Origin: Flammeovirgaceae bacterium UBA6059
GTDB taxonomy: Bacteria; Bacteroidota; Bacteroidia; Cytophagales; Cyclobacteriaceae
Direction of reading: 5' to 3'
DNA length: 64,000 nucleotides
NCBI GenBank assembly: GCA_002435755.1
Contig: DIYH01000037.1
Location: 19,226-83,225, forward strand
Part shown: positions 1 through 8,785 of the stretch, one piece after another
Position numbering within the stretch: position 1 is the first letter of the stretch
Layout of the letters: every line of letters begins with the position of its first letter
Position numbers and translations under genes: made by a program
The notes under the pieces: model-generated
The model's database searches: none
What the model saw: only the letters and a program-made list of their open reading frames with translations
Told to the model about the DNA's origin: nothing

Positions 1-2552
1 TTGACTTCTCCATCCATCAATACCGGAGGCTGTCGAATGCCATCTTTAAGTCTTGACATGCGGATGACATCATTACTCTTATAGTCATCGAATACGTAGG
101 TGCCATAGGATGAGGCTGTCAGTCGCATTATACCCCAATCCTCTCGATTGAAAAGCGGGCCAAAGCTTTGTCTCTCTGTCCATCCTCCACCCTTGCGGTC
201 TTTATAACCATCGGCCATAAGCATTCGGGAGCCGTCTGGAGTAAATGCAGGTTCTCCGTTTCGCTTAAATTCAATATACTTTCTCCACGTATTGCCCTCC
301 CTGCGAAATCCAACAATTGTCGCCCTATGAGGCTCGACTTTTGAAGTAGTATAATAAAACTCATTCATCCCAGGTGAAAATAGCCCCTCTACCTCCCAGC
401 CCTCTGTAGAGATGATCCCAGGGGCAAATGGTTCTGCCACCATACCCGGAGGTGTTTGTCCCATATATGGCCCCTGCAACTCCGGATAAGTAAACTTATC
501 GTCTGACTTTTCTTTACTCATTTTCAACCATACTGCTTGAGAACCATCCTTGATGATTGGCGTAATGCCCGAGCCGTCTGCATCCATGCGATAGGTATAT
601 CTTTCACCATTGGTGTTAGCTGAAAAGATGAGTGCTGCACCGTCTGGAGACCATGACGGGTACCAGTCGTCTACTTCGTTGTAGGTCAGCCTTCTTTGGT
701 CAGCACCATCAATGTTCATCACATAGATCTCATGGTTGCCGTCTCGATTAGACATGAAAGCAATCTCCTCTCCATTAGCCGAGACTTCCGGATGCCAATC
801 TTCAGTATCATCGTCAGTCAACGGAAGGTTATTGCTGCCATCCACATTGGCTATGTAGATTTCACTTGGTGCCGGTTGTGAGTGGTATACAATGCGTCCA
901 TCAGGAGCAAAATGAGGCCCACCTCCTACCAGCCCCTCAATTTGTTGCTGATCGGTACCATCTGCGTTCATGATCCATAGTTCATATTGCCAGACTTCCT
1001 CAGGATTCCGGTAGGCGCGTGCAAAGGCTATTTTTCGGCCATCGGGTGACCAGGTGGGCGAATTATCCCATGCATTCGCCATATGTGTTAAACGCCTTCT
1101 GTCACTCCCATCGGCATTCATGATGTGTATAGACCAGGTTTTTCGATCGTCGTATTTGGCATAAAAGGCAAGTTTGCTTCCATCAGGCGACCATGCTGAG
1201 TAGCCATTACCTCCTGGGAAATCAGTGATTTTGGTTGTTGATTTACCATGTCCATCCGATATGAAAATATCTCGATGTGTCTTACCAGAATCAATCATAG
1301 AGAAGGCAATCTGGTATTGTTCTTCACGCTGGTCAAGGGCTGGTTCTCGGGTAAAAGCAGGTATGATAATGTCCGACACCTGAGTCATAATAGTGTCTTC
1401 CCTATCATGCCCAGTGATGGCAATCACCAAATCAAGTTCTTCTATAATGATCACATATTGACCGCCACCACCCCAGGCCATGTTAACGGCATAGTCAGAG
1501 TCGCCAACCGGCACGTTCATATGGTACCAATAATAGCCGTAGCTATAGTTGTCTGGCATCCAATCCTCGGTAGGTTTTACAAGGCCACTTGTCGCCTTAT
1601 CAAGGAATTCCTGAGATATCAATTGTTTTCCTTTCCACTTACCCTGGTTCAAGACGAGCTGCCCCCATTTGAGCATATCCCTTGATGTCATCTTGACGCG
1701 CCAGCCCGCTTCCGGCAATCCTGTGATATCATTTTCCCAAGTGTAATTGGTAATGCCTAGTTTATCGAGCAGTTCATTTTTGATAAAATCCTCCAGTTTT
1801 CCGGGGACGACAGCATCTAGTACAGGCATCACCAAATCAGGATCATTGCCATACAGATAAGACTGTGACTCATCGGTGATGGGCTCGCTGTTTTCGAGCC
1901 AGACTTGCACTAAACCCTGTCCGACCAAGTTTTCTGGGCTGGCCTCAATTCCCTTTCTTTTGTCTTCACCTATACGGATGCCAGAATGCATGGTCATTGC
2001 TTTGTGGAGCGTGATCTTTTCCGCTCCATCTACCCATTTTGATGAATCTAAGTCCTTTAGAAAGCTGACTAATGGTTTATCAAGATCGGCCATTGACAGG
2101 TAACCCAGCGCTATAGCACGACCTACCAAAAGTGATGTATATCCCTTCGTTGCTGAAGCTTGTCCATGAGCCAGGTTGATGCGACCTTTTTTATAATAGG
2201 ATTCAAACACCAACTGGCCTTTGTGCGAAATGAGTAAGCCATCGTAATTGCCATGTTGATCATTGGCTATCTCTTGAGCCAGCCTTACAATCTTGTCCTT
2301 GTCAGTAATATCCAAGCGTCCGACATCAATTTTGTCTTTGCCATACTTTGGTTCGGTTGATATGTAGGCTTCTTCGAGGTGCTCCATGTCCCAGAAAGAA
2401 ATGGTGTCCTCACCTGCCCTGGCCTCAGGAGATATCGCGGGTTCAGCTGTCTGGCCGTTAGAATTACCCAGCATGAAGAAGTTGAGCAGTATTAAATGAA
2501 TAAATCTAGATACCATCGATTGCTGAGTGGCAATGAACGTTCGTTTGAGCAT
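1..2552 (-). CDS. Serine hydrolase (beta-lactamase class C/CubicO type) fused to TolB-like PD40 propellers; 3' end beyond window
   Basis: An open frame read on the minus strand from ATG at 2552 runs without a stop to the left edge, giving 850 codons in view. Residues 1-36 look like a signal peptide. Residues about 65-400 form a class C beta-lactamase/CubicO domain: SATK (Ser133, Lys136) matches the SxxK nucleophile motif, YGN at 234-236 matches YxN, and a Gly-rich WGGGG near 360 sits where the third motif is expected. Residues about 430-690 hold PD40 repeats (WSPDG three times, plus degenerate copies) typical of TolB-like propellers. From about 700 a second propeller begins with a PPG-x-A-E-P segment, related to the proteins at 57283 and 58289. 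Likely exported to the periplasm or outer membrane. The substrate is unknown. By comparison with the 308-residue paralog, roughly 150 residues are missing. Confidence 0.88.
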   Translation of the reverse strand, partial: MLKRTFIATQQSMVSRFIHLILLNFFMLGNSNGQTAEPAISPEARAGEDTISFWDMEHLEEAYISTEPKYGKDKIDVGRLDITDKDKIVRLAQEIANDQHGNYDGLLISHKGQLVFESYYKKGRINLAHGQASATKGYTSLLVGRAIALGYLSMADLDKPLVSFLKDLDSSKWVDGAEKITLHKAMTMHSGIRIGEDKRKGIEASPENLVGQGLVQVWLENSEPITDESQSYLYGNDPDLVMPVLDAVVPGKLEDFIKNELLDKLGITNYTWENDITGLPEAGWRVKMTSRDMLKWGQLVLNQGKWKGKQLISQEFLDKATSGLVKPTEDWMPDNYSYGYYWYHMNVPVGDSDYAVNMAWGGGGQYVIIIEELDLVIAITGHDREDTIMTQVSDIIIPAFTREPALDQREEQYQIAFSMIDSGKTHRDIFISDGHGKSTTKITDFPGGNGYSAWSPDGSKLAFYAKYDDRKTWSIHIMNADGSDRRRLTHMANAWDNSPTWSPDGRKIAFARAYRNPEEVWQYELWIMNADGTDQQQIEGLVGGGPHFAPDGRIVYHSQPAPSEIYIANVDGSNNLPLTDDDTEDWHPEVSANGEEIAFMSNRDGNHEIYVMNIDGADQRRLTYNEVDDWYPSWSPDGAALIFSANTNGERYTYRMDADGSGITPIIKDGSQAVWLKMSKEKSDDKFTYPELQGPYMGQTPPGMVAEPFAPGIISTEGWEVEGLFSPGMNEFYYTTSKVEPHRATIVGFRREGNTWRKYIEFKRNGEPAFTPDGSRMLMADGYKDRKGGGWTERQSFGPLFNREDWGIMRLTASSYGTYVFDDYKSNDVIRMSRLKDGIRQPPVLMDGEV

Positions 2553-2689
2553 ACTTTTAGTTGAGTTTTTGAGCCTACACGCCAAACTTCTGATGAGTGT
2601 TTTGGATTGTAGGCTCATTTATTGCCAACTGCTCTGAGCGATTGCGAACTACTCAAAAAGTCATACAATAATGGCTAGCTTACACGGCC

Positions 2690-4363
2690 ATGAGATGGAA
2701 AAGCCTTCTTATTTCTATTGTTATTTCGACGCTGTTGACCTCCTGCGAACAACAGCCTGTGTTCGAAAGAAACCAGACGGTATATAAAATAGGTGATCAG
2801 GAAGCGTGGGCGACCAAAGACTATGATGACAGTGAATGGACAGATCGACCTCAAGATGTACCTGATGGCCAGGTTTACTGGTTTCGTACCAATATTGATA
2901 TACTGGAGTCACCTGCCTCGCTCAAACCTTATGGACTACAAATAGAAGTGTATGGCGAGTATGAAGTTTTTTGGGATGGAGTACTGATTGGCAAAAACGG
3001 AAATCCTGGAAAGGAAGCAGAACTTGGTCCAAAAGGAGAATTGTGGGTTACTTACATCATACCTGCGGAGCTAACTACACAAGGAGAACATACACTAGCG
3101 GTACGAGCCAGTCTCTACTACTTTTCTAACCATACTGGGATATTTGATTTGAAGATCGATGACTATGATGATCTATTGACAGGTCGACTTATCGAATCAT
3201 CCTACATCCACATCTTCGCAGGCTCATTTTTGATAGCCTCTGTTTATTTCCTCTTCTTATTTCTAGTTAATAAGAGGGACTACCCCACACTCATTTTCAG
3301 TGTGAGTTGCTTCTTTGTTTTCACACTTTCGTTAATTCAATTCTTAGGCATTACCATACCTATACATTACAGCCAGCATCACCAGCGGTTTGCGCTCATC
3401 AACACCCTTACCTTTGGGGTTGCGATATTGATCCCTCTGTATTTTTCATTGCAGTTCCCTTTATCAAGAAGAAAGCTGCTATTGACTCTTGGTGCCGTCC
3501 CGACTGTACTTCTGTTTCTATTGACTGGGCATAGTTTCAGCTTCACGAACTATGGATTGGTGATAAGCATGTGGGTTTTTACTACCGCAATAGTCGTATA
3601 TGGTGTTTTTAGGCAGTATAAAGGAGCACCACTGGTATTGGCAGTACTTGTCCTCTGTGTGCTTATTCGGTGGTTAGCATCACTTGATCTAAGTCTATTC
3701 ATTGGCTTTAGCTTGATTCTGTTAAGTATGCTTTACCTGCTTTCAATTAAATCCAAAGAACAGCGTCTTGCCTATGAAGAGTCTCTTTTAGAATCCACCA
3801 GGTTGCAGTTAGAATTAATCAAAAAGAATATACAACCCCATTTCTTGTTAAATACTTTGACATCACTGATAGATTGGGTTGAGGAGTCACCCAAGAAAGG
3901 TGTCCAATTTATTGAAGCACTCGCCAAAGAGTTTGATCTATTCAATCAAATCCAAAATGAAAAGCTGATCCCAATTACTCAAGAGATTGAGCTTTGCCGA
4001 ACGCATATGGAGATCATGGAGTACCGCAAGGAAATCCAATATCATTGGGAACAAGAGGGCATTGATCCTGAAGAGAAAATACCTCCGGCGATCATTCATA
4101 CACTTCTGGAAAACGGCATTACCCATAGTCTGCCGCTGGACGATAATAGCATTCGATTTAAGTTGAGCTATAAGGCTAATAAAGAAACTAAGCGCTATAC
4201 CTTCATGACCTTCGCAAAGGGTATAAACCAGCAATCAACTATTAAAGAAGGAACTGGTTTAAAGTACATAAAGGCTCGTCTATCAGAGAGTTATGAATCC
4301 AATTGGGAGTTAATTTCCGAACCATCGGATCACGGATGGAAAAGCATTATCAAAATATATTAA
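2690..4363 (+). CDS. LytS-type sensor histidine kinase with lipobox and jelly-roll sensor domain
   Basis: 557 residues. The N-terminus is a lipoprotein-like signal (LLTSC, Cys19), followed by an extracytoplasmic beta-rich domain (about 25-160) resembling the galactose-binding jelly roll of GH2 enzymes. About seven membrane segments follow (170-355). The C-terminal half is a His_kinase (LytS/YehU) module: H-box around QPHFLLN with His384, N-box LLENG with Asn475, and G-box GTGLKYIKARL. It probably autophosphorylates and signals to the LytTR regulator downstream at 4618. The lipobox on a polytopic kinase is unusual; the signal could instead be an uncleaved anchor. The gene is divergent from the serine hydrolase-propeller gene, with 137 bases between the starts. 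Confidence 0.88.
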   Translation: MRWKSLLISIVISTLLTSCEQQPVFERNQTVYKIGDQEAWATKDYDDSEWTDRPQDVPDGQVYWFRTNIDILESPASLKPYGLQIEVYGEYEVFWDGVLIGKNGNPGKEAELGPKGELWVTYIIPAELTTQGEHTLAVRASLYYFSNHTGIFDLKIDDYDDLLTGRLIESSYIHIFAGSFLIASVYFLFLFLVNKRDYPTLIFSVSCFFVFTLSLIQFLGITIPIHYSQHHQRFALINTLTFGVAILIPLYFSLQFPLSRRKLLLTLGAVPTVLLFLLTGHSFSFTNYGLVISMWVFTTAIVVYGVFRQYKGAPLVLAVLVLCVLIRWLASLDLSLFIGFSLILLSMLYLLSIKSKEQRLAYEESLLESTRLQLELIKKNIQPHFLLNTLTSLIDWVEESPKKGVQFIEALAKEFDLFNQIQNEKLIPITQEIELCRTHMEIMEYRKEIQYHWEQEGIDPEEKIPPAIIHTLLENGITHSLPLDDNSIRFKLSYKANKETKRYTFMTFAKGINQQSTIKEGTGLKYIKARLSESYESNWELISEPSDHGWKSIIKIY

Positions 4364-4446
4364 CATTAGTTCGATTTAAGATTGTAAATGAATTTCTTTA
4401 AAACCCTCCCAATGCTATTAAGTTAAGGATTGAACTTAATTCTGAT

Positions 4447-4472
4447 GTCATTCTGAACTCGTTTCAGAATCT
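4447..4472. repeat. Intergenic hairpin element, GTCAT...ATCT type, copy 1
   Basis: GTCAT and ATCT flank a stem (TCTGAA / TTCAGA, with the outer A/T also pairing). It shares end sequences with the elements at 5945-6000 and 38771-38809, although the stems differ. Confidence 0.6.
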
Positions 4473-4545
4473 GTTGTCAAGTGGGTAATTGGTAAAATAG
4501 ATACTGTAATAAATTCAGCATGACCTTAACTTATTAGCATTGCTG

Positions 4546-4561
4546 CCCCTCCGAGGAGGGG
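4546..4561. repeat. GC-rich inverted repeat
   Basis: CCCCTCC, a two-base loop, then GGAGGGG: a perfect 7-bp stem. It lies 57 bases upstream of the response regulator start. It may be a dispersed intergenic repeat or a structured leader; no T-run follows, so it is not a good intrinsic terminator. Confidence 0.5.
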
Positions 4562-4617
4562 ATTTGAGGTGTTTTCTCTTTATCCTTAAATCGAACTCTG
4601 GTTCAATTAATGAAGAC

Positions 4618-5316
4618 ATGAATATTCTGATGGTTGAGGATGAGACTAGAATAGCCAAGCGCATTGAGCGATTGACCAGAGCCATTCTTGGTGACATCTT
4701 GCAGTCCTTAACGCATATCAATACCCTAACGGAAGCTATTGAATACATGGATTCAAATACACCTGATTTGGTGCTGCTGGATTTGAATCTCAATGGCCAG
4801 GATGGTTTCGACTTGCTTAAACAGGTCGTTTCAAAGTCATTTCATACTATAATCATCTCCGCCTACAAGGATCAAGCGATCAAAGCTTTTGAATATGGCG
4901 TGCTGGACTTTGTACCCAAACCTTTTAATCAGAAGCGACTTGAGCAAGCCTTCAATCGAGCCTTAGCCCAAGAACCACCTAGGGACAATCCTATCAAGTA
5001 TCTCGCTGTTAAAAAGCGTCAACAAGTTCAGTTAGTGCCCATTGAGGAGCTACGGTATATCAAAGGCGCAGGGTCTTATACAGAACTCTTCTTATTGGAC
5101 GGCTCCAAGGAACTACATGACAAATCATTAGATAAGCTGGAACAACTACTCTCTCCTACTTTTGAGCGCATACACAAGTCCTACCTCGTCAAAATGTCTG
5201 AGATCAAAGGCATCACCGTTAAATCTGGAAGCAAGTATTGGGCAGAGCTTAAAAGCGGGGATCAGCTTCCTGTGGGCAGAACTAAATATAAGGACCTAAA
5301 GGCAAAATGGGCATGA
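4618..5316 (+). CDS. LytTR-family response regulator
   Basis: 232 residues from the ATG at 4618. The frame stays open upstream to an ATG at 4540, but that extension (beginning MLPLRGG) runs through the inverted repeat and lacks receiver homology, so the shorter start is preferred. The receiver domain covers 1-120: acidic pocket VEDE, phospho-acceptor Asp55 in LLDLNL, and Lys101 in VPKPF. The LytTR DNA-binding domain covers about 130-232, with the HKSYLV motif common to this family. It is the likely partner of the kinase at 2690 and is closely similar in design to the regulator at 23205. Target genes are unknown. Confidence 0.9.
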   Translation: MNILMVEDETRIAKRIERLTRAILGDILQSLTHINTLTEAIEYMDSNTPDLVLLDLNLNGQDGFDLLKQVVSKSFHTIIISAYKDQAIKAFEYGVLDFVPKPFNQKRLEQAFNRALAQEPPRDNPIKYLAVKKRQQVQLVPIEELRYIKGAGSYTELFLLDGSKELHDKSLDKLEQLLSPTFERIHKSYLVKMSEIKGITVKSGSKYWAELKSGDQLPVGRTKYKDLKAKWA

Positions 5317-5336
5317 CCATTGACGCTGGTAAGTTC

Positions 5337-5344
5337 TATTTTTG
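5337..5344 (+). promoter_or_regulatory. Putative Bacteroidota -7 promoter element before greB
   Basis: TATTTTTG matches the Bacteroidota -7 consensus TAnnTTTG and lies 34 bases before the greB ATG. No matching TTTG at -33 is seen at the expected spacing, so the call is tentative. Confidence 0.4.
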
Positions 5345-5377
5345 ATTGCGAAAGTTTTCATTAAATGATCATTGATT

Positions 5378-5896
5378 ATGAGACGAAAAATTCCAGAATC
5401 AACCCTACCAAAACTCAATCGCTCGCAAATGATTACTCCTGAAGGAATGGAGAGCCTTAAGCAGGAATTAGATCACTTATGGCGCGTGGAGAGAACGGAG
5501 ACTACTGCCAAAGTTTCGTGGGCGGCTAGTCTTGGAGATCGCTCTGAAAATGCTGATTACCATTACAACAAAAGACGTCTTCGGGAGATCGATCGAAGAC
5601 TACTATATCTCCGTAAATGTGTTGACAACTTCAAAGTGATTGAATATCACCCTCATATGGATGGTACAGTCAACTTCGGGGCTTGGGTAGAGATTGAGAA
5701 CGTTGAGAAAAAACTGAAGAAGCGCTTGAGGATAGTCGGTTATGAAGAGCTTATCGGTAATAAGGACTATATCTCTATGGACTCCCCGATGGCACAAGCG
5801 CTATTGAATAAGAAAGTTGGTGACCAGGCAGTGGTGGAAACCAAAGTAGCTAAGTTCATTTGGCACATACGCAGTATCGAGTATCAGAAGGGTTAG
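5378..5896 (+). CDS. greB: Transcription elongation factor GreB
   Basis: 172 residues. GreA/GreB factors stimulate transcript cleavage by backtracked RNA polymerase. The N-terminal coiled coil (about 15-90) contains the acidic tip segment with SLGDRSENADY, which is diagnostic of the family, followed by RRLREIDRR. The C-terminal FKBP-like domain covers about 95-172. The GreB-like spacing and basic residues favour GreB over GreA. An in-frame TTG at 5372 is possible, but ATG at 5378 (MRRKIP) fits better. The gene is convergent with the permease at 6098, with two hairpins between them. Confidence 0.92.
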   Translation: MRRKIPESTLPKLNRSQMITPEGMESLKQELDHLWRVERTETTAKVSWAASLGDRSENADYHYNKRRLREIDRRLLYLRKCVDNFKVIEYHPHMDGTVNFGAWVEIENVEKKLKKRLRIVGYEELIGNKDYISMDSPMAQALLNKKVGDQAVVETKVAKFIWHIRSIEYQKG

Positions 5897-5944
5897 TAAC
5901 TGGGCCATTCATCTTGTTTCCAGGATTCGATCTTAAAACGATAC

Positions 5945-6000
5945 GTCATACCGGAAAAATCCCTTTTATATTTTTCGAAAAGGGATTTAATCCGGTATCT
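5945..6000. repeat. Long near-perfect hairpin, GTCAT...ATCT type, copy 2
   Basis: Arms 5948-5967 and 5978-5998 pair over about 20 bases with one bulge and one or two mismatches (ATACCGG... with ...CCGGTAT, inner AATCCCTTTT with AAAAGGGATT). The ends GTCAT and ATCT match copies 1 and 3. It lies in the convergent gap after greB and may also act as a terminator. Confidence 0.65.
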
Positions 6001-6030
6001 CATCAAGAGAATATTATGAGATTGCTGATA

Positions 6031-6063
6031 TTTTTATCCTGAATAAAAAACTCAGGATAAAAA
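6031..6063. terminator. Bidirectional intrinsic terminator between greB and permease
   Basis: Perfect 12-bp inverted repeat (TTTTTATCCTGA / TCAGGATAAAAA) with a 9-base loop, in the gap between two convergent genes. The U-rich arm serves transcription from either side. Confidence 0.7.
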
Positions 6064-6097
6064 TTCTGCAATGACGGTTTTGTTTTCTTCTATACGG

Positions 6098-8713
6098 CTA
6101 TTCATCCTTTAAGCTCTCCGCAGGATTGAGTGTTGCAGCGCGATAAGATTTCATTACGGCGACCGAACTTCCCAGAATGAAGGTGATCACACCACCAGCT
6201 ACAAACATCCAAAGGGATAAATTGATCCGATAAGTAAAGGAATCCAACCATTGATTCATAGCATACCAGACTAAAGGTACCGCTGTTACGAATGCCAGCA
6301 GAATCAGGAATGAAAACTGTTTGTTGAACAGCACCAAGATCTCAGCAATACTGGCTCCCAATACCCTACGAATACCTATTTCTTTGCGCTTTTGCAGTGT
6401 CAAAAATGAAATCAATCCAAATATTCCCAACGCGGCGATCAAAATAACCAATGCTGAAAAGAACTTGAATCCAGTGTAGATCATCTGCTCAATCACATAT
6501 TCTTTCGCTATAGAATCATCCACGAAGCTATAACTAAAGATCTGCTCAGGATACTGCTGTGCCCATTTTTCTTCTATCCCAATCAGGTTGTCAAATGCAC
6601 TCACTTTGATCATTGCTCTCCATTGGAAGGCACGCCAATTGAGCAGCACTACAGGCGTCTTTTCATTCTGTAGTGAGTGATTGTGAAAATCATCGATGAC
6701 ACCAACGATGGTGGCTTCTCCCTCATTGATGGTTAGCCGCTCTCCTATTGCTTCTTCTGGAGTCCAACCGAGTGATGTTACAAGGCTTTTGCTGACGACA
6801 AACTCATCAAATCGATCTTTATTTATTCTAATGTTTCTCCCCGCTACTAATGGGATGTGAAACAGTTCCAGGTAGGTGGAATCAACGATCTTCATTTCAG
6901 CACCCAAACCATCATTTTTGCCCTGATGAGGTAGTCGAAATCGCGTGCCTAGTGCAAAATTCTCCACAGCCATAGGTGGCCCAGAACCAATGGACACCTC
7001 TCCCACTCCGTTAAGCGTTTTTAACTCATTCATGAATACGTCCATCCCCTCGGGATATGGTATAGGAATGGAGACGACTTTATCTGAGTCAAACCCAAGC
7101 GACTTAGTGTTGAAGTACTGCAGCTGCATGCCAACCACAATAGCAGCTATCACAAAGACCTGCACTATGGTGAATTGAAAGAACGTTAGCCCTTTTCTTA
7201 AGCCAACTCCTTTGCTTTCTCCAGCCTCACGGTTGTATAAAGCTTTAGTAGGATTGAATGAGGATAGAATAAAGGAGGGGTAAACAGTGGTCAACAATAT
7301 GACCAACACACAAAACGCTAATGCAATGGCAATGTCCGACGGTTGGAAGCTAAGCTCGAGATTGATGATCTGCAGAAAGTCATTTAAGTAATTCAATGAG
7401 AAATACGCAATACCAATCGCCAAGATGAAAGACAACCCTACCAGCAGCGCATTTTCTGTTACAAACTGACCAATGATGATCGACTTACCCCCGCCTAGAG
7501 CTTTTCTCACGCCTACTTCCTTAGCTCGGATCGTAGCGTTGGCTGTGACAAGATTAACGAAGTTGATAATGGCGATAACCAAGATGAAGAACGCCACCAT
7601 CAGCGAGACATCCAGCGTGCTTTTGGCAATTTGATAGCCTCCCGGTGTAGCACCGTACTTCGTTTCTGTATGGATTTCCGGTAGGGGTTGAAGCCCATAA
7701 CTGATGATCTCGTCATCATCCTGGTTGAGATATTTCTTTTTCCAATCGTTGATCTTGCGGCCAATTTCACTGCTTTGAGCAAGGTTGTTAACCACCACAA
7801 ACGTGGTACCCTGATAGTTGCCAGACCAATTTCCTGTAGGATATGGGTTATGCTTCTTGAAAAACTCATAACTCACAATCATATTGGCCTTTAGATTGAT
7901 ATTGGGTCGATTATTCTCAATGATGCCTTTGACGATCAACTGATCTTTGTTGTTGAGGAGTAAGACCTCTCCGATAGCAGTCGAAGGATCGAAATGTTCA
8001 CCAAACGATTTTTGGGCTACTTTCTCAGTGATAATGACAGCATTAGGTTCGTTGAGTGCAGTTGCTGGATCACCTGCGATCCAATCAAAATCGAAGACCT
8101 GAGGATAGTACTCATCTGCAAACAGCACATGCCCTTCCTCAAAAAGCACCTTACCGCTGTTGCTGTTTTTATAGCCGAAAAGTCGCTGCATTGGGCCAGC
8201 CGTCTGGGTAACAAATTCGAAATCAGGAAAATCACTTCTCAATGCAGCCGCCAAAGGATAGGCAGTCGTACCCCAATAGAGTTCCGCGTCCGGTCGCTGG
8301 GTCGTTTGTACTACCCGGTAAGTATGCTCAGACAGCTCATGGTGATGATCGAAGCTAGTTTCGTACCGATAGAATATCACCGTCAACAAGCAAACCGCAG
8401 CAGCTGTCGACAACCCAACGATATTGATCGTAGAAGTCGACTTTTTCCTAAGGATGTTTCTCCATCCTATTTTTAAGTTGTGTTTGAACATACCGAAGTA
8501 ATTGAGTTTTCTTGATCCTTCAAATTTTCTAATGATGCCCGGCCTGAAGAACCTGATGACATTCCAAGTAAATCGCCACCTCGCTTTCCTAACGCCTAGA
8601 GCTGCTGAGTCTTCATCAAACTGCTCCTCAAGATCCCCTAGTATTTGCTCGACTAGGAGCGGGTCACAATACCATTGAAATAGACGATTCGGTATGCCAG
8701 GCAACTTGCTCAC
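6098..8713 (-). CDS. FtsX/MacB-type ABC permease with type 2 prefix domain (cluster 1, distal)
   Basis: 871 residues with GTG start at 8713. A cytoplasmic prefix domain (1-75) has the motif FQWYC then L-x-E-Q-I-L-GDL-E-E-Q-F. TM1 (about 93-115) is followed by a MacB-like periplasmic domain (about 120-375) and three TMs ending the first FtsX unit, which carries EVGVRKALGG. The second half repeats the unit: one TM near 520, a periplasmic domain, then three TMs with EIGIRRVLGA. No ATP-binding subunit or fusion protein is encoded nearby, so it is an orphan permease. It shares its prefix almost exactly with its neighbour at 8786, while the cores differ. Probably co-transcribed after PadR (11381) and 8786. 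Substrate unknown. Confidence 0.88.
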   Translation of the reverse strand: MSKLPGIPNRLFQWYCDPLLVEQILGDLEEQFDEDSAALGVRKARWRFTWNVIRFFRPGIIRKFEGSRKLNYFGMFKHNLKIGWRNILRKKSTSTINIVGLSTAAAVCLLTVIFYRYETSFDHHHELSEHTYRVVQTTQRPDAELYWGTTAYPLAAALRSDFPDFEFVTQTAGPMQRLFGYKNSNSGKVLFEEGHVLFADEYYPQVFDFDWIAGDPATALNEPNAVIITEKVAQKSFGEHFDPSTAIGEVLLLNNKDQLIVKGIIENNRPNINLKANMIVSYEFFKKHNPYPTGNWSGNYQGTTFVVVNNLAQSSEIGRKINDWKKKYLNQDDDEIISYGLQPLPEIHTETKYGATPGGYQIAKSTLDVSLMVAFFILVIAIINFVNLVTANATIRAKEVGVRKALGGGKSIIIGQFVTENALLVGLSFILAIGIAYFSLNYLNDFLQIINLELSFQPSDIAIALAFCVLVILLTTVYPSFILSSFNPTKALYNREAGESKGVGLRKGLTFFQFTIVQVFVIAAIVVGMQLQYFNTKSLGFDSDKVVSIPIPYPEGMDVFMNELKTLNGVGEVSIGSGPPMAVENFALGTRFRLPHQGKNDGLGAEMKIVDSTYLELFHIPLVAGRNIRINKDRFDEFVVSKSLVTSLGWTPEEAIGERLTINEGEATIVGVIDDFHNHSLQNEKTPVVLLNWRAFQWRAMIKVSAFDNLIGIEEKWAQQYPEQIFSYSFVDDSIAKEYVIEQMIYTGFKFFSALVILIAALGIFGLISFLTLQKRKEIGIRRVLGASIAEILVLFNKQFSFLILLAFVTAVPLVWYAMNQWLDSFTYRINLSLWMFVAGGVITFILGSSVAVMKSYRAATLNPAESLKDE

Positions 8714-8785
8714 TTAGATTATTGCTATTTTTGGCCTATCAGAATATTTGACCGTTAGGTATAGAAATAACTATTCCTAGTTAGT

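Larger units (their letters stand above)
4364..4617. other. Intergenic region with two inverted repeats
   Basis: This stretch separates a kinase from its probable response regulator. It holds one GTCAT...ATCT hairpin (4447-4472) and a CCCCTCC/GGAGGGG inverted repeat (4546-4561). No clear TAnnTTTG promoter was seen, so the regulator may be read through from the kinase or from an unrecognised promoter. Confidence 0.5.

Noticed and set aside
1248..1685. 145-codon plus-strand frame
   Set aside because: Antisense to the serine hydrolase-propeller fusion, which has clear motifs in the other strand.
4540..4617. N-terminal extension of the LytTR regulator
   Set aside because: Encoded by an intergenic inverted repeat; receiver homology begins at the ATG at 4618.
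7994..8476. 160-codon plus-strand frame
   Set aside because: Antisense within the permease at 6098.
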